NCBI RefSeq assembly: GCF_051014445.1
Contig: NC_135136.1
Span: 10,744,001-10,808,000 of the forward strand
Reading direction: 5' to 3'
Origin: Colletes latitarsis
Lineage: Eukaryota; Arthropoda; Insecta; Hymenoptera; Colletidae
Length of the DNA stretch: 64,000 nucleotides
Shown: positions 62,163 through 64,000 of the stretch, piece by piece
Layout of the letters: every line of letters begins with the position of its first letter
How positions within the stretch are numbered: the first letter of the stretch is position 1
Notes under the pieces: generated by a model
Database searches by the model: none
What the model was told of the DNA's origin: nothing
Seen by the model: only the letters and a program-made list of their open reading frames with translations
Translations under genes and position numbers: made by a program

Positions 62163-63388
62163 AGACAGTAGAAGCTGGTTCCGATTAGTATTTTAGAGGA
62201 TAACGATGGTTATGTCTGTGTCAGTTCTAGTATTTGCAATCTTCTGGCTCATAGTTTCGCGTTTTTCGCACACTTGTTGGCCAGATCCTGGCCCTTTTCT
62301 GGTTTGGATCACGTAGTAATGTGGTACCACACTGAAACAGTCAATAGAAGCTGGTTCCGATAAGTATTTTAGAGGATAACGCTGGTTATGTCTGGGTTAG
62401 TTCTGGTATTTGCTATCATCTGGTACATACTTTCGCGTTTTTCGCATACTTGTTGGCCAGATCCTGGGCTTTTTCTGGTGTGGATCACGTAGTAATGTGG
62501 TACCACAATGAAACAGTCAGTAGAAGCTGGTTCCGATAAGTATTTTAGAGGATAACGCTGGTTATGCCTGGGTTAGGTCTGGTATGTGCCCTCATCTGGC
62601 TCGTACCTTCGCATTTTTCGCATACTTGTTGGCCAGATCCTGGCCTTTTTCTGGTTTGGATCACGTAGTAACGCGGTGCCACACCGAAACAGTCAATTAA
62701 ACCTGGTTGCGATAACTATTTTGGAGTATAACGCCGGTTATGTCTGGGTTAGGTCTGGTATTTGCCCTCATCTGGCGCGTACTTTCGCGTTTTTCGCATA
62801 GTTGTTGGCCAGATCCTGGGATTTTTCTGGCTTGGATCCCGTAGTAATGTGGTTCCACACCGAAACAGTCAATTAAACCTGGTTGCGATTAATATTTTAG
62901 AGGATAACGCCGGTTATGTCTGGGTTAGGTCTGGTATTTGCCCTCATCTGGCACGTACTTTCGCGTTTTTCGCATAGTTGTTGGCCATATCCTGGGATTT
63001 TCCTGGCTTGGATCCCGTAGTAATGTGGTTCCACACCGAATCAGTCAATTAAACCTGGGTCCGATTAATATTTTAGAGGATAACGCCGGTTATGTCTCGG
63101 GTAGGTCTGGGATTTGCCGTCATGTGGCTCGTACTTTCGCATTTTTCGCATACTTGTTGGCCAGATCCTGGGATTTTTCTGGCTTGGATCCCGTAGTAAT
63201 GTGGTTCCACACAGAAACAGTCAATTAAAGCTGGTTGCGATTAATATTTTAGAGGATAACGCAGGTTATATCTGGGTTAGGTCTGGTATTTGCCCTCATC
63301 TGGCTCGTACTTTCGCATTTTTCGCATACTTGTTGGCCAGATCCTGGGCTTTTTCTGGTTTGGATCACGTAGTAATGTGGTACCATAC
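62163..63388 (+). repeat. Block C copy 2
   Basis: Second copy of block C. It omits the Y-type monomer that follows TGGTACATAC in copy 1, and carries an additional CGCATAGTTGTTGGCCAG monomer near 62,800. The net monomer count is unchanged, which is why the offset returns to 4,223 bp. Confidence 0.75.
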
Positions 63389-63390
63389 CG

Positions 63391-63934
63391 AAACAGACAG
63401 TTAAACCTGGTTGCGATTAATATTTTAGAGAATAACGCCGGTTATGTCTCGGATAGGTCTGGTATATGCCGTCATCTGGCTCGTACTTTCGCATTTTTGG
63501 CATACTTGTTGGCCAGATCCTGGACTTTTTCTGGCTTGGACCACGTAATAATGTGTTACCAAACCGAAACAGTCAATTAAATCTGGTTGCGAATAATATT
63601 TTAGAGGATAACGCTGGTTATGTCTGGGATAGTTCTGGTATTTGCAATCATCTGGCTGAAACATTCGCGTTTTTCGCATAGTTGTTGGCCAGATCCTGGG
63701 ATTTTTCAGGTTTGGATCCCGTAGTAATGTGGTTCCACACCGAAACAGACAGTTAAACCTGGTTGCGATTAATATTTTAGAGAATAACGCCGGTTATGTC
63801 TCGGATAGGTCTGGTATATGCCCTCATCTGGCTCGTACTTTCGCATTTTTGGCATACTTGTTGGCAAGATCCTGGACTTTTTCTGGCTTGGACCACGTAG
63901 TAGTGTGGTACCGCACTGAAACAGTCAATTAAAC
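63391..63934 (+). repeat. Dimer repeat at the right end
   Basis: Monomers starting near 63,391 and 63,743 share AAACAGACAGTTAAACC, TTTTAGAGAATAACGCC, CTCGGATAGGTCTGGTATATGCC and TTTTTGGCATACTTG, 352 bp apart, with a different monomer between. The window ends inside the array at 64,000. Confidence 0.75.
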
Positions 63935-64000
63935 CTAGGTCCGTTAAATATTTTAGAGGATAACGCCGGTTAAGTCTGGGTTAGGTCTGGTATTTGCCCT

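Larger units (their letters stand above)
57019..62580 (+). repeat. Domain rich in a two-monomer (X-Y) cassette
   Basis: Monomer X has TTTGCTATCATCTGGCAC, TTCTGGTGTGG and the linker CAGTCAGTAGAAGCTGG. The next monomer Y has TATGCCTGGGTTAG, TTTGCCATCATCTGGCAC and CCTTCGAGTTTTTCGC. X-Y pairs occur near 56,960, 58,180, 60,460, 60,840, 61,340 and 61,690, the last four at close spacing. The same pair is found singly near 20,390, 26,010, 33,740, 37,780, 45,700, 49,920 and 52,910, so this domain has amplified an element also embedded in the larger HORs. Confidence 0.75.
1..64000 (+). repeat. Satellite DNA array, 176-bp monomer
   Basis: The landmark GGATAACG recurs every 176 bp, give or take a few bases, from position 1 to about 63,958, giving about 364 monomers all in the same orientation. 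Each monomer carries the same ordered landmarks: GGATAACG, TTATGTCT, GGTATTTG, TCATCTGGCTC, TTTCGCAT twice, CTTGTTGGCCAGATCC, GGATCACGTAGTAATG, GGTACCACA, CAGTCAATTAAACC and GCGATTAATATTTTAGA. No unique sequence, transposon or inversion interrupts the array, so no stretch is unexplained. Neither end of the array is in the window. The monomer is about one nucleosome plus linker in length, as in many centromeric satellites; centromeric function is inference. I do not recognise the family. Confidence 0.98.

Noticed and set aside
207..63932. About 170 open frames of 60-155 codons, mostly about 96 codons with a shared protein-like pattern
   Set aside because: They recur at monomer spacing, and most begin at TTG (for example TTGCCC or TTGCAA at the same monomer site) rather than ATG. 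Nearly all end at the linker TAA. The frame shifts every 176 bp, and no domain, signal or codon bias is evident. They are by-products of the satellite.
1..64000. CRISPR array
   Set aside because: The repeats are contiguous, with no unique spacers, and the unit is 176 bp.
1..64000. Transposon insertion, rDNA spacer, telomeric repeat or tRNA inside the array
   Set aside because: Reading line by line, every 176 bp shows the monomer landmarks, and no foreign segment, target-site duplication or simple-repeat tract appears.

Overview
The whole 64 kb window is one uninterrupted head-to-tail array of a satellite repeat with a 176-bp monomer, roughly 364 monomers on one strand orientation. I found no protein gene, RNA gene, transposon, unique-sequence island or strand inversion anywhere in it. 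A nucleosome-length monomer, multi-kilobase higher-order repeats (HORs) and total absence of genes point to a eukaryotic centromeric, pericentromeric or other heterochromatic block. I do not recognise the monomer family and cannot name the organism. A hand-assembled consensus monomer is about 44% GC and strongly T-rich on the + strand (about 35% T, 20% A). CpG is not depleted overall (8 CpG, about 0.93 of expectation), yet six of the commonest two-state positions are CpG versus TpG/CpA. That fits a genome that methylates CpG, but does not prove it.

Monomer length is almost always 176 bp. The exceptions explain every HOR length I checked: a 170-bp form (6-bp loss, 16 sites), a 177-bp form (+1 bp, 10 sites), and rare single events of -5, -3, -2 and +1 bp. 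Monomers fall into at least two broad classes: GCTGG...TTAGTT...GCAATCATC...CTCATAC, and GCCGG...TTAGGT...GCCCTCATC...CTCGTAC. These are shuffled into longer units.

Layout. (1) 1-7.4 kb: heterogeneous monomers, old 12-mer and 4-mer duplications, and one fresh triplication of a single monomer (5.5-6.1 kb). (2) 7.4-15.2 kb: a mosaic of 0.3-0.6 kb blocks copied 0.9-3.9 kb apart. (3) 15.24-28.58 kb: a 7,730-bp (44-monomer) unit followed directly by a second copy that has lost exactly 7 and 5 monomers internally. (4) 28.5-57.0 kb: the most homogenised part, with a 23-mer (4,042 bp) tandem pair, a 17-mer (2,987 bp) tandem pair derived from the 23-mer by loss of six monomers, and 3-5 kb blocks repeated about 14-15 kb apart. 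(5) 57.0-64 kb: a domain dominated by a recurrent two-monomer cassette, with 5-mer and 24-mer repeats.

The many short open reading frames are by-products of the monomer. Its length is not a multiple of three, most of the frames begin at TTG rather than ATG, and nearly all stop at the same TAA in the linker of the next monomer. The biological interest is in the repeat architecture and what it records about unequal exchange, deletion and gene conversion.
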